Shown: piece after piece, positions 1 to 7,748 of the stretch
Numbering within the stretch: the stretch's first letter is position 1
How the letters are laid out: each line of letters starts with the position of its first letter
Assembly: GCF_900114605.1 (NCBI RefSeq)
Contig: NZ_FOTP01000003.1
Location: forward strand, 248,001-312,000
DNA from: Bradyrhizobium sp. NFR13
GTDB taxonomy: Bacteria; Pseudomonadota; Alphaproteobacteria; Rhizobiales; Xanthobacteraceae
Length of the DNA stretch: 64,000 nucleotides
Direction of reading: 5' to 3'
Notes under the pieces: generated by a model
Told to the model about the DNA's origin: nothing
Database searches by the model: none
What the model saw: the letters and a program-made list of their open reading frames with translations, nothing else
Position numbers and translations under genes: made by a program

Positions 1-1761
1 GTTGCCGTCGATGGACGCCGGCTCGACCATGAACATCGCGCGCGCAATGCGCCTGCTGCTGGCGCCTTCGCACGACGCATTATGTGCCTGCAGCCCCTTC
101 TTCAGACAGGCAAGAACCGCAGGATGTTTCACCACATCGGCAAATGTCGCCTCGGGCTCGCCGATCATGATGCGGCAGGCCGGCAGGTTGGGCCAGGCGA
201 GCACGCCGATATAGGGGCGATCCTGTCCCGTGATCAGCGCGTCCTGCACCACCGGCGTCGCCGCAGCGATCACATCGGTGCGCAACGAGCCGACATGCAC
301 GAAGGTGCCGGTCGTCAGCTTGAAGTCCTCCACCACGCGGCCGGAGAAGATCAGGCCCTGCACGGGGTCATTGTCGTCGACGAAAATGCCAGCGTCGCCG
401 ATCTTGTAGAAGCCTTCCTCGTCGAAGGCCGCTTTGGTGAGGTCCGGCTGGCGATAGTAGCCCGGCATCACGTTGACGCCGCGCAAGCGCAATTCGTATT
501 TCGAATCCACCGGCACCATCTTGAGTTCGACGCCGGGGAACGGCAGGCCGATCAGGCCGACGCGCTCTGTGTCCCAATAGGTGCCGGTCGAGGTCGGCGA
601 GGTCTCGGTGCAGCCCCAACCGGTATAGAACACGATGCGCTCGCCGGTGGCGCGCACGGCCAGCGCCTGCATCCGGTCGTAGAGATCATCCGGGAGACGC
701 GCGCCGCCATAGGCCATCAGATTCAGGTTCTTGAAGAACGAGCGCGCCAGCGCATCGTCTTTCTCCATCGCGCTGGCAATCGCCGCATAGCCGGCGGGAA
801 CATTGGCGTAATAGGTCGGCGAGATTTCGCGCAGATTGCGCAGCGTCTCGTCGATCATGCCGGGCATCGGCCGGCCGTCGTCGATATAGAGCGTGCCGCC
901 ATCGATCAGCAGCGGGTTGAACAAAGCGTTGCCGCCCATGGTGTGATTCCACGGCATCCAGTCGAGATAGACCGGCGGCTGCGCGTTCGGATCGCGCGGG
1001 CGCGTCTGCATCATCATCGCGGCATTCGCCGTCATCATCCGCTGCGTGTTGATGACCGCCTTGGGCATGCCGGTGGAGCCCGAGGTGAACAGCAGCTTGC
1101 CGACCGTATCGGGCATGATCTGCGCGAGCGATGCGTCGACCGTGGGCGTAACCATGGTCGCGACCATGTCGGCATAGGCGGTGCTGGCGATCCCCGTCGG
1201 CGGGCGCGCCACATGGATGATCTTGATGTCGGTGAGATCGAGCGCATCCAGCGCCTTCTGGAAGGTCGGCCCGTCCTGCACCATGACCGCGACAGGCTTG
1301 ATCAGGTCGAACAGATATTTGAGCTTGGCGTGATCCTGGCTCATCAGCGAATAGGCCGGCGACACCGGCGCTGCCGGATGCCGCGCCTGCATCGCCGCCA
1401 TGGTCATTAGTGCATGCTCGATGGAATTGCCCGAAAGGATCGCAACCGGTCCATCGGCCGCGAGCTTCATGTCGAGTAGCGCCTGGGTCAGCGCATCGGC
1501 GGTCCGCTTCGCCTCGCCATAGCTGAGCCGACGCCATTGCCGGTCATCGCCGGCGCGCTGGGCCAGCCAGGTGTGATCGGGACGCTCCTTGGCCCACTTC
1601 GCCAGAGACGCCGGCAGATGCGTCTCATAGGGCATCAACGGTATCAGCGACTTCATGACGATGACGCCGTCCGGCCGGCGCTCGACATCGATGTCGCGCT
1701 CCATCCAGTGGATCTTGCGGAAGGCGGGCTTTGTCAGCACCGCGGCAGCCTGGGCGTTCAT
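1..1761 (-). CDS. Feruloyl-CoA synthase-like acyl-CoA ligase (C-terminus cut by window edge)
   Basis: The reading frame is open from an ATG at 1761 to the left edge: 587 codons with no stop, so the C-terminus lies outside the window. It reads as an AMP-forming acyl-CoA ligase of the feruloyl-CoA synthase type. The start 'MNAQAAAVLTKPAF' is followed by the phosphate-binding loop FTSGSTGMPK (about residues 225-234), the adenylate-binding GWGCTETSP and the hinge-region GRVVEDFKL. A GGGAGA Shine-Dalgarno precedes the ATG. The family activates hydroxycinnamates (ferulate, p-coumarate) with ATP and CoA in the cytoplasm. It is the third gene of a minus-strand run after the SDR and hydratase, which fits side-chain shortening of a phenylpropanoid. 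The exact acid is not readable from sequence. Confidence 0.85.
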   Translation of the reverse strand, partial: MNAQAAAVLTKPAFRKIHWMERDIDVERRPDGVIVMKSLIPLMPYETHLPASLAKWAKERPDHTWLAQRAGDDRQWRRLSYGEAKRTADALTQALLDMKLAADGPVAILSGNSIEHALMTMAAMQARHPAAPVSPAYSLMSQDHAKLKYLFDLIKPVAVMVQDGPTFQKALDALDLTDIKIIHVARPPTGIASTAYADMVATMVTPTVDASLAQIMPDTVGKLLFTSGSTGMPKAVINTQRMMTANAAMMMQTRPRDPNAQPPVYLDWMPWNHTMGGNALFNPLLIDGGTLYIDDGRPMPGMIDETLRNLREISPTYYANVPAGYAAIASAMEKDDALARSFFKNLNLMAYGGARLPDDLYDRMQALAVRATGERIVFYTGWGCTETSPTSTGTYWDTERVGLIGLPFPGVELKMVPVDSKYELRLRGVNVMPGYYRQPDLTKAAFDEEGFYKIGDAGIFVDDNDPVQGLIFSGRVVEDFKLTTGTFVHVGSLRTDVIAAATPVVQDALITGQDRPYIGVLAWPNLPACRIMIGEPEATFADVVKHPAVLACLKKGLQAHNASCEGASSRRIARAMFMVEPASIDGN

Positions 1762-1839
1762 GTGGTTTCTCCCAAAACCGTTCTTGTCGAACCATGGTCT
1801 CGTTTGTCGGACCTTGTATTCGGTGCGTGAGATCACGCT

Positions 1840-2646
1840 TCAACGTGTGACGTAAACCGGCTTTCGTTTCTCGATGAATGCGCGAATGCCTTCCTCGAAA
1901 TCTTCCGAGCGACTGCACAGCACCTGATTGCGATCTTCCATGGCGATCACGGCCTCAATGGAGCCGGCATCGACGGACATGTTGATACATTCCTTCGACA
2001 GCCGAAGCCCAACCGGCGATGCCGTCATCATCGCATCCACATAGGGCACAGCTGCGGCTTCAAGCTGACCGTCCTCAACCACCTCCGACACCAGACCGAC
2101 GGCAAGCGCACGATCGGCGTAGATAAAGCGACCGGTGAGGATCAGTTCGGACGCAACGGAGACGCCGACGAGACGCGGCAAGAAATAACTGGAACCAATA
2201 TCGCAGCCGCCGAGGCCAAGCTTGATGAAGGCGCAATTCATCCGCGCCGACTTCGCGGCGATGCGGATATCGGCGGCGAGCGCCAGCGCGAAGCCTCCGC
2301 CGGCAGCCGCGCCCTGCACCAGCGCCACGATCGGCTGCGAGCAGCGGCGCATCAGCATCACGATATCGGCGATGCGGCGCTGGGAATCCAGCGATTCGGT
2401 GACGGTGCGCGGGGTGTTCTGGCCGGCGCGCGAAGCCATTGCATGTTTGAGATCTAGCCCGGCGCAGAAATTGGCGCCGGCGCCCTTGAGGACGACCACA
2501 CGCGTCTTGCGGTTACGCTGCAGGCTTTCGAAGTAATCGTTAAGCGCGTCGATCAGCGCAGGATCGAGGGCGTTGAGGCTCTCCGGACGATTGAGCGTCA
2601 CCCGGTCCACGCCGTCGTCATGTTCGATCAGCAGCGGCTCAGCCAC
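1840..2646 (-). CDS. Enoyl-CoA hydratase/isomerase family protein
   Basis: 268 residues, the normal length for a crotonase. The start is GTG, with AGGGAG 5-10 bases upstream. The oxyanion-hole segment NFCAGLDLKHA (about residues 59-69) and the GAAAGGGFALALAADIRIAA loop (about 113-132) are typical. The second acidic position is GCDIGSSYFLPR instead of the usual E in 'GLxPExG', as in several alphaproteobacterial acyl-CoA hydratases. It sits 78 bp upstream of the feruloyl-CoA synthase-like gene and probably shares its transcript. It could hydrate the cinnamoyl-CoA double bond. Whether it also cleaves, like a vanillin-forming Ech, cannot be decided here; the adjacent dehydrogenase and thiolase argue for beta-oxidation. 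Confidence 0.88.
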   Translation of the reverse strand: MAEPLLIEHDDGVDRVTLNRPESLNALDPALIDALNDYFESLQRNRKTRVVVLKGAGANFCAGLDLKHAMASRAGQNTPRTVTESLDSQRRIADIVMLMRRCSQPIVALVQGAAAGGGFALALAADIRIAAKSARMNCAFIKLGLGGCDIGSSYFLPRLVGVSVASELILTGRFIYADRALAVGLVSEVVEDGQLEAAAVPYVDAMMTASPVGLRLSKECINMSVDAGSIEAVIAMEDRNQVLCSRSEDFEEGIRAFIEKRKPVYVTR

Positions 2647-2696
2647 GTGTTACTCCCTACTCATTATTTGCGCATTCGAGGCGCTTATCGCAGCGC

Positions 2697-2867
2697 CCTC
2701 TCCCCTTGTGGGAGAGGGCAGCACAGGAGTCGGAAACAAACTCGGTTGGGAGAGGGAGAGCCACAAACAACAAAGCTTTTGGCTATCCTCTCCCGTCTCG
2801 ACCGCTTCGCGGTCGATCCACCCTCTCCCACGGCGCCGCTGCGCCGCGCTGGGGGAGAGGGGAAGTA
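2697..2867. repeat. Interspersed palindromic element of the CTCTCCC/GGGAGAGG type
   Basis: The 231-bp gap between the hydratase and the SDR is filled by an imperfect palindrome. It opens with CCCTCTCCCCTTGTGGGAGAGGG, split here as CCCTCTCCCCTTG and TGGGAGAGGG, and closes with CCCTCTCCCACGGCG...GGGGGAGAGGGG. The same outer words recur at 5851-6004 and, in a shorter form, at 27553-27608 and 28010-28065. On RNA it would fold into strong hairpins and may insulate or attenuate between the two genes. It has no coding potential of its own. Confidence 0.75.
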
Positions 2868-2877
2868 GAGCGCGTGG

Positions 2878-3636
2878 CTACCGCGGAGCCATACGGATGG
2901 CGCCGTCGAGGCGGATGGTTTCACCGTTCAGCATCGGGTTCTCGACAATGTGGACCGCAAGGTTGCCATATTCCGACGCATCGCCGAGGCGGGCCGGATG
3001 CGGGACCTGGGCGCCCAGGCTGGCGCGGGCTTCTTCGTTGAGGCCCATCAACAACGGCGTCAGGAACAGACCCGGCGCGATGGTATTGACGCGAATCTTG
3101 CTGGAGGCGAGATCGCGAGCGGCCGGCAGCGTGAGGCCGACAACGCCGCCCTTCGAGGCGGAGTAGGCGATCTGGCCGATCTGGCCTTCATAGGCAGCGA
3201 CGCTGGCGGTGTTGATGATGACGCCGCGCTCTTCACCAATCGGCTCAGCGGTAGCGAGCTGCTCGGCGAACAAACGGAGGCAGTTGAAGGTGCCGATCAG
3301 GTTCACCATGATGACATTGGTGAACTTCTCGAGCGGATAGACGCCCTGCTTGCCGACGATGCGCTGCGAACCGCCGATACCGGCGCAGTTCATCAGCACG
3401 CGCGCGGTACCATGCGCAGCCGCTGCCTTGGCGAGCGCCGCCTTGACGTCAGCTTCGCTGGTGACGTCGCCGACGGTGGCCACGCCCTTCACTTCGGCGG
3501 CGACCTTCTCGGCATTCTCAGCGGCGCGATCAAACACGGCGACCTTGGCGCCCTTGGCAGCCATCGCGCGTGCAGTCGCGGCGCCGAGGCCCGAGCCACC
3601 GCCAGTGATGAATACGGCTACGTCTTTCAACTGCAT
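2878..3636 (-). CDS. Short-chain dehydrogenase, type II 3-hydroxyacyl-CoA dehydrogenase-like
   Basis: 252 residues. A classical SDR: TGGGSGLGAA nucleotide-binding motif (about residues 11-20), NCAGIG (about 83-88), catalytic Ser in NTASVAAYEG and YSASKGG (Tyr/Lys about 155-159). The pattern, including APGLFLTPLL and a C-terminal RLDGAIRM, matches the HSD10/3-hydroxyacyl-CoA dehydrogenase type 2 subgroup, which oxidises 3-hydroxyacyl-CoA with NAD. The start ATG has AAGGAAAGG 8 bases upstream. It would supply the dehydrogenase step between the hydratase (1840-2646) and the divergent thiolase (4670-5842). Its 5' leader carries an unusual five-copy repeat. Confidence 0.88.
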   Translation of the reverse strand: MQLKDVAVFITGGGSGLGAATARAMAAKGAKVAVFDRAAENAEKVAAEVKGVATVGDVTSEADVKAALAKAAAAHGTARVLMNCAGIGGSQRIVGKQGVYPLEKFTNVIMVNLIGTFNCLRLFAEQLATAEPIGEERGVIINTASVAAYEGQIGQIAYSASKGGVVGLTLPAARDLASSKIRVNTIAPGLFLTPLLMGLNEEARASLGAQVPHPARLGDASEYGNLAVHIVENPMLNGETIRLDGAIRMAPR

Positions 3637-3648
3637 GGATAGAGCCTT

Positions 3649-3842
3649 TCCTTGGGCGTTTCTGATCGTTTCTTGAATTTTGGTCGCGACGAAGAAAAAG
3701 AAGAAGTGGTCCTTGGGCGTTTTCTTGGTTGTTGTTCTTGAAACTGATCCTTGGGCGTTTCTTATTTTTTGTTCTTGAATTTAGTTCCTTGGGCGCTTCC
3801 CGACGTTTTTGAATTTTCTTGGCAGTTTTCCTTGGGCCGTTT
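3649..3842 (-). repeat. Five-copy degenerate repeat in the SDR leader (minus-strand AAACGCCCAAGGA)
   Basis: The plus-strand word TCCTTGGGCGTTT occurs at 3649-3661, 3710-3722 and 3748-3760, with variants at 3786-3798 (GCTT) and 3829-3842 (GCCGTTT). Copy-to-copy distances are 61, 38, 38 and 43 bp. The spacers share 'GTTCTTGAATTT'-like text. On the minus strand each unit reads AAACGCCCAAGGA and so ends in a Shine-Dalgarno-like AAGGA; the copy nearest the SDR supplies its actual ribosome-binding site. The spacers are T-rich on the plus strand, unlike the GC-rich surroundings. No open frame of note follows the four distal AAGGA copies. Confidence 0.8.
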
Positions 3843-3859
3843 CTTCTGAGCTCGTGATG

Positions 3860-4528
3860 TCAGGCCTTCGCGGCCTTCTTGTTTGTCAGTATCCCGCCGA
3901 GCAACATCGCCTCCATATGGGCGACGTAGTCGCGGCAGACTTCATCCGTCACCGGGCCGACGCCAATGGCGCGCGACATGGCATGGCGGCTGAAGAAGAG
4001 GTTGTCGCAGGCGCCGATCAGGCTGGTGTAGAACAACACGGGATCGACCTTGCGGAATTCGCCGGAGTCGAGCCCCTCCGCCAGCAGGCGGCGATGGAAG
4101 CCGAGCAGCGGGCCCACGAAGAATTTCGACACTTCGTCGGCCGCCTCGTTGCTGCTTTCGTGCAGCAAATAGTGGATCAGCCGGTTCATGTAGGGAAACT
4201 GGTGATAGGCCTTGATGATGCCCGCGATGTGCAGCCGCAGCTTGGCGGTGGCCGAGATCGGCTGCGCCAGCAGATATTCCAGATTGGTCATCTCGGTGGC
4301 GGCGTCGCGCGCGAGCAGCGCCAGCAGCAGGCCGTCCTTGTTGCCGAAATGATATTTCACCAGCGCCGCATTGACCCCGGACTGCTGCGCAATCTCGCTC
4401 AGCGACACCTCGATGGAGTTGCTGGCGATCATGAGTTCGCTTGCCGCGAGAAGCAGCTTATCAGCTGTCGGATTGCGGCCGGCGGCAGTGCGCGAAGAAG
4501 AGGTGCTGGGGTTCACAGTCGGTGCCAT
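3860..4528 (-). CDS. TetR-family transcriptional regulator
   Basis: 222 residues from the ATG at 4528. A longer TTG-started form from 4552 is possible but has no better ribosome-binding site. The N-terminal helix-turn-helix is SLSEIAQQSGVNAALVKYHF (about residues 41-60), followed by the usual GNKDGLLLALL helix. The C-terminal two thirds form an all-helical ligand-binding domain with no obvious specificity motif. It lies divergently to the thiolase and just downstream of the SDR leader, so it probably represses the acyl-CoA catabolic genes on both sides until an acyl-CoA or aromatic ligand binds. That role is inferred from position. Confidence 0.88.
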   Translation of the reverse strand: MAPTVNPSTSSSRTAAGRNPTADKLLLAASELMIASNSIEVSLSEIAQQSGVNAALVKYHFGNKDGLLLALLARDAATEMTNLEYLLAQPISATAKLRLHIAGIIKAYHQFPYMNRLIHYLLHESSNEAADEVSKFFVGPLLGFHRRLLAEGLDSGEFRKVDPVLFYTSLIGACDNLFFSRHAMSRAIGVGPVTDEVCRDYVAHMEAMLLGGILTNKKAAKA

Positions 4529-4566
4529 TCGGAGAGCAGATAATACGAACAATCGGCCGCACTCAA

Positions 4567-4593
4567 GAGTTAATTGACCGATTGACTAAACTC
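4567..4593. promoter_or_regulatory. Candidate TetR operator between tetR and thiolase
   Basis: A 27-bp imperfect palindrome with 7-bp outer arms, GAGTTAA and TAAACTC, around TTGACCGATTGAC. It lies in the only spacer between the regulator and the divergent thiolase. It overlaps the -35 box proposed for the thiolase, the usual arrangement for a TetR repressor. The arms match at 6 of 7 positions and the centre is weak, so this is a candidate only. Confidence 0.35.
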
Positions 4594-4610
4594 TCCGCGG
4601 ACACTTAAAT
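4582..4610 (+). promoter_or_regulatory. Candidate sigma-70 promoter of the thiolase gene
   Basis: TTGACT at 4582-4587 and TTAAAT at 4605-4610 are separated by 17 bp, close to the housekeeping consensus. They lie about 60 bp upstream of the thiolase ATG. The -35 box overlaps the right half of the TetR-site candidate. Confidence 0.5.
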
Positions 4611-4669
4611 CCCGCGCATTCAACGGCACGAAAAACGCCGCCAAACAAGGCAAAAAAGGGAGATCACGC

Positions 4670-5842
4670 ATGGCCGAAGCCTATATCGTCGCCGCCGCAC
4701 GGACCGCAGGCGGGCGCAAGGGCGGTCGACTCGCCGGCTGGCACCCCGCCGATCTCGCAGCCTCGGTTTTGAATACGCTGGTTGAACGCACCGGCGCAGA
4801 TCCCGCTTCGGTTGAAGATGTCATCATGGGCTGCGTCGGCCAGGGCGGTGAGCAGGCCGTGAACGTCGCACGCAACGCAGTGCTGGCCTCCAAGCTCCCC
4901 GAAAGCGTGCCGGGTACCTCCATCGACCGCCAGTGCGGTTCATCGCAGCAGGCGCTGCATTTCGCCGCCCAAGCCGTGATGTCCGGCTCCATGGACATCG
5001 TGATCGCTGCGGGCGTCGAGAGCATGACCCGCGTGCCGATGGGATCTCCCAGCATCCTCGCATCTAAAGCTGGCATGGGTCACTACAAGAGCCCAGGCAT
5101 GGAAGCGCGTTATCCCAACATCCAGTTCAGTCAGTTCACCGGCGCCGAAATGGTCGCCGAGAAATACGGGCTCTCGAAGGATGACCTGGACGCATACGCC
5201 TTCCAGAGTCATCGGCGTGCCATCGCTGCGACCGAGGCAGGCCGCTTCAAGGATGAAATCATTCCGCTGCAGATCACCCGCGCCGATGGCTCGACGGATA
5301 CGCATCACATCGACGAGGGCATTCGTTTTGACGCGACGCTCGACGGCATCCGCGGCGTCAAGCTGATCGCCGAGAACGGCAAGCTCACCGCAGCATCTGC
5401 CAGCCAGATCTGCGACGGCGCATCGGGCGTCATGGTCGTCAACGAGAAGGGCCTCAAACAGCTCGGCGTCAAGCCGATGGCGCGCATTCACCACATGACC
5501 ATGATGGGCGGCGATCCCGTCATCATGCTGGAAGCCCCCCTGCCCGCCACCAAGCGTGCGCTGGAGAAGGCCGGAATGAAGATCGACGACATCGACCTGT
5601 TCGAGGTCAACGAAGCCTTCGCCTCGATTCCGACCGCCTGGCTAAAGGCAACCGGCGCGGACCCCAAGCGCCTCAACGTCAATGGCGGCGCCATCGCGCT
5701 CGGCCATCCGCTCGGCGGCTCCGGCACCAAGCTGATGACCACGCTGGTCCATGCGCTGCAGCAGACCGGCAAGCGCTATGGCCTGCAGACCATGTGCGAA
5801 GGCGGCGGCATGGCCAATGTGACGATCGTGGAGCGATTGTAA
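4670..5842 (+). CDS. Thiolase family acetyl-CoA C-acyltransferase
   Basis: 390 residues, standard thiolase length. The nucleophilic cysteine is in IDRQCGSSQQ (Cys89). The catalytic histidine is in NGGAIALGHPLGGSG near residue 345, and the second cysteine is in MCEGGGMAN near residue 377. AAGGGAG precedes the ATG with good spacing. The enzyme cleaves 3-ketoacyl-CoA with CoA to acetyl-CoA and a shortened acyl-CoA, or runs in reverse. With the hydratase and SDR across the TetR gene it completes a beta-oxidation set, and the next gene downstream encodes an acyl-CoA ligase. Chain or aryl specificity cannot be read directly. Confidence 0.92.
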   Translation: MAEAYIVAAARTAGGRKGGRLAGWHPADLAASVLNTLVERTGADPASVEDVIMGCVGQGGEQAVNVARNAVLASKLPESVPGTSIDRQCGSSQQALHFAAQAVMSGSMDIVIAAGVESMTRVPMGSPSILASKAGMGHYKSPGMEARYPNIQFSQFTGAEMVAEKYGLSKDDLDAYAFQSHRRAIAATEAGRFKDEIIPLQITRADGSTDTHHIDEGIRFDATLDGIRGVKLIAENGKLTAASASQICDGASGVMVVNEKGLKQLGVKPMARIHHMTMMGGDPVIMLEAPLPATKRALEKAGMKIDDIDLFEVNEAFASIPTAWLKATGADPKRLNVNGGAIALGHPLGGSGTKLMTTLVHALQQTGKRYGLQTMCEGGGMANVTIVERL

Positions 5843-5850
5843 TTTTCTTC

Positions 5851-6004
5851 CCCTCTCTCCCCTAGCGCTGCGTAGCAGCGCGACGTGGGAGAGGGTGGAT
5901 CGAACACGTGAAGCGAGTTCGAGACGGGAGAGGGCCCGCGACGGGCCATCCCCCTCTCCCGCCTTCGCTTCGCTCAGGCACCCTCTGCCACAAGGGGAGA
6001 GGGA
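5851..6004. repeat. Interspersed palindromic element of the CTCTCCC/GGGAGAGG type
   Basis: A second member of the family at 2697-2867. It runs from CCCCTCTCTCCCC to AAGGGGAGAGGG, with inner arms GGGAGAGGGTGGATCGA and CGGGAGAGGG. It fills most of the 233-bp gap between the thiolase and the ligase. Inner words shared with the 2697 copy include a TCGAACACG/GTGAAGCGAGTTCGA type hairpin. Confidence 0.75.
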
Positions 6005-6075
6005 AGTAAGAAAACTAAACCACACTACGAGCGGAAAAATCCGCCGGTCTTCGAGGAAACACCAAGGAATTCTCC

Positions 6076-7620
6076 ATGACGCATCCGTCGATTCACGCGA
6101 AGACCAATCCCGACAAGATTGCCTACCGCATGGCCGGCTCCGGCCAGGCGCTCACCTATCGCGAACTCGACGAACGCTCCAACCGCGGCGCGCAGCTGTT
6201 TCGCTCGCTGGGACTCAAGGCCGGCGATCATGCTGCGCTGCTGATGGAGAACCGGCTCGACTTCATGGAGATCTGCTGGGCCGCGCAGCGCAGCGGGCTC
6301 TATTACACGGCCATCAGCCGCTACCTCACGCAGGACGAGATCGCCTATATCGTGAAAGACTGCGGCGCACGCGTCGTCATCACCTCCGAGAAATGCGCCG
6401 ATGCGGTTGCGCCGCTGATCACCAACGCGGCCGAGCCGATGTTCTACATCGTCGACGGTTCGCGCGCCGGCTTCCGCGACTGGAATGCCGCCCTCGCCGC
6501 GCAGCCGGCCACGCCGATTGCCGACGAGATTGCCGGCTATGACATGCTGTATTCGTCGGGCACGACGGGCCGTCCGAAGGGCATCAAGCGTGCCTCGGAG
6601 AACAATCCGATCGACGTGCCCAATCCGTTCCTGAAGCTACTCTGCGCAAACATGTGCGGCATGACTTCGGACTCGATCTATCTGTCACCGGCGCCGCTGT
6701 ATCACGCCGCTCCGCTCCGCTTCAACATGATGGCGATTACGCTCGGCGGCACGTCCGTGATCATGGAGCATTTCGACGCCGAGGAATTCCTCAAGCTGGT
6801 CGAGAAGTACAAAATCACCCAGTCGCAGCTTGTGCCGACGATGTTCGTCCGCATGCTGAAACTGCCGGACGAGATCCGGTTGAAATACGATGTCTCGTCG
6901 CTGAAGGGCGCAATCCATGCCGCAGCGCCCTGCCCGGTCGAGGTCAAGGCGCGCATGATCGACTGGTGGGGACCGATCCTGATCGAATATTACGCCGGCT
7001 CTGAAGGCAACGGCGTGACCGTCTCGAACTCGCAGCAGTGGCTGTCGCATCGGGGCACAGTAGGCAAGGCCGTGGTTGGCAGCGTCAAGATCGTCAATGA
7101 AGAGGATCAGGAAGCGCCGACCGGCGAAATCGGCACGGTCTACTTCGCCGACACGCCGCAATTCAGCTATCATAATGATCCCGAGAAGACGAAACGCGCC
7201 TATAACGCGCGCGGCTGGTCCACGCTCGGCGATGTCGGCTATCTCGACGACGAGGGCTTCCTCTATCTCACCGACCGCAAGTCCTACATGATCATTTCCG
7301 GCGGCGTGAACATCTATCCGCAGGAGACCGAGGACGTTCTTATTACGCATCCCGCAATCGCCGACGTCGCAGTGTTCGGTGTGCCGAACGAGGAGATGGG
7401 CGAAGAGGTCAAGGCCGTCGTGCAGCCGCACGACATGAGCCGCGCCGGCAAAGCGCTGGAGGCTGAACTGATCGCTTTCTGCCGCAAGCATTTGTCGCCT
7501 ATCAAATGCCCCAAGAGCATCGACTTCGAGGCCGAACTGCCGCGCACGCCCACCGGCAAACTGGTGAAGCGGCATCTGCGCGACAAGTACTGGCCAAAGA
7601 AGGAAAAGGCGTCGGCCTAA
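6076..7620 (+). CDS. AMP-binding acyl-CoA synthetase
   Basis: 514 residues. ANL superfamily: phosphate loop YSSGTTGRPKG (about residues 158-168), YAGSEGNG (about 303-310), hinge YLTDRKSYMIISGG (about 397-410) and catalytic lysine in RTPTGKLVKR near the C-terminus. Cytoplasmic; activates a carboxylic acid with ATP and CoA. The length and the short N-terminus resemble FadD13/FadD19-like ligases rather than acetyl-CoA synthetase. It follows the thiolase on the same strand, separated by a palindromic repeat, and probably feeds the same oxidation pathway. Substrate unknown. Confidence 0.88.
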   Translation: MTHPSIHAKTNPDKIAYRMAGSGQALTYRELDERSNRGAQLFRSLGLKAGDHAALLMENRLDFMEICWAAQRSGLYYTAISRYLTQDEIAYIVKDCGARVVITSEKCADAVAPLITNAAEPMFYIVDGSRAGFRDWNAALAAQPATPIADEIAGYDMLYSSGTTGRPKGIKRASENNPIDVPNPFLKLLCANMCGMTSDSIYLSPAPLYHAAPLRFNMMAITLGGTSVIMEHFDAEEFLKLVEKYKITQSQLVPTMFVRMLKLPDEIRLKYDVSSLKGAIHAAAPCPVEVKARMIDWWGPILIEYYAGSEGNGVTVSNSQQWLSHRGTVGKAVVGSVKIVNEEDQEAPTGEIGTVYFADTPQFSYHNDPEKTKRAYNARGWSTLGDVGYLDDEGFLYLTDRKSYMIISGGVNIYPQETEDVLITHPAIADVAVFGVPNEEMGEEVKAVVQPHDMSRAGKALEAELIAFCRKHLSPIKCPKSIDFEAELPRTPTGKLVKRHLRDKYWPKKEKASA

Positions 7621-7643
7621 GACGCATCCTTCATATTCCCCCT

Positions 7644-7676
7644 CCGTCATGCCCGGCCTTGTCCCGGCCATGACGG
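7644..7676. repeat. Short inverted repeat after the ligase gene
   Basis: CCGTCATG at 7644-7651 pairs with CATGACGG at 7669-7676, with inner pairing CCCGG/CCGG around CTTGTC. It belongs to the 'GTCATxCCGG' class of dispersed palindromes seen also at 22106 and 24530. It could act as a weak transcript end but lacks a following T-run. Confidence 0.6.
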
Positions 7677-7748
7677 CGTTTCGACTATCGACCTTGCAGC
7701 CGATACGTCGCCGCGCTAATCCGCGGCCATGTCGCAAGTCCATCCATC

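Noticed and set aside
82-1410. Long plus-strand open frame opposite the feruloyl-CoA synthase gene
   Set aside because: His/Arg/Gly-rich shadow of the real minus-strand frame, which has full ANL motifs.
686-1537. Minus-strand frame of 283 codons inside the ligase gene
   Set aside because: Out-of-frame with the motif-bearing ligase frame; composition is not protein-like.
3649-3842. CRISPR-like spaced repeats
   Set aside because: Repeats are short, degenerate and unevenly spaced, spacers share text, and there are no cas genes.
7621-7748. Cobalamin riboswitch upstream of cobB
   Set aside because: The B12-box word is absent; only a short dispersed inverted repeat is present.
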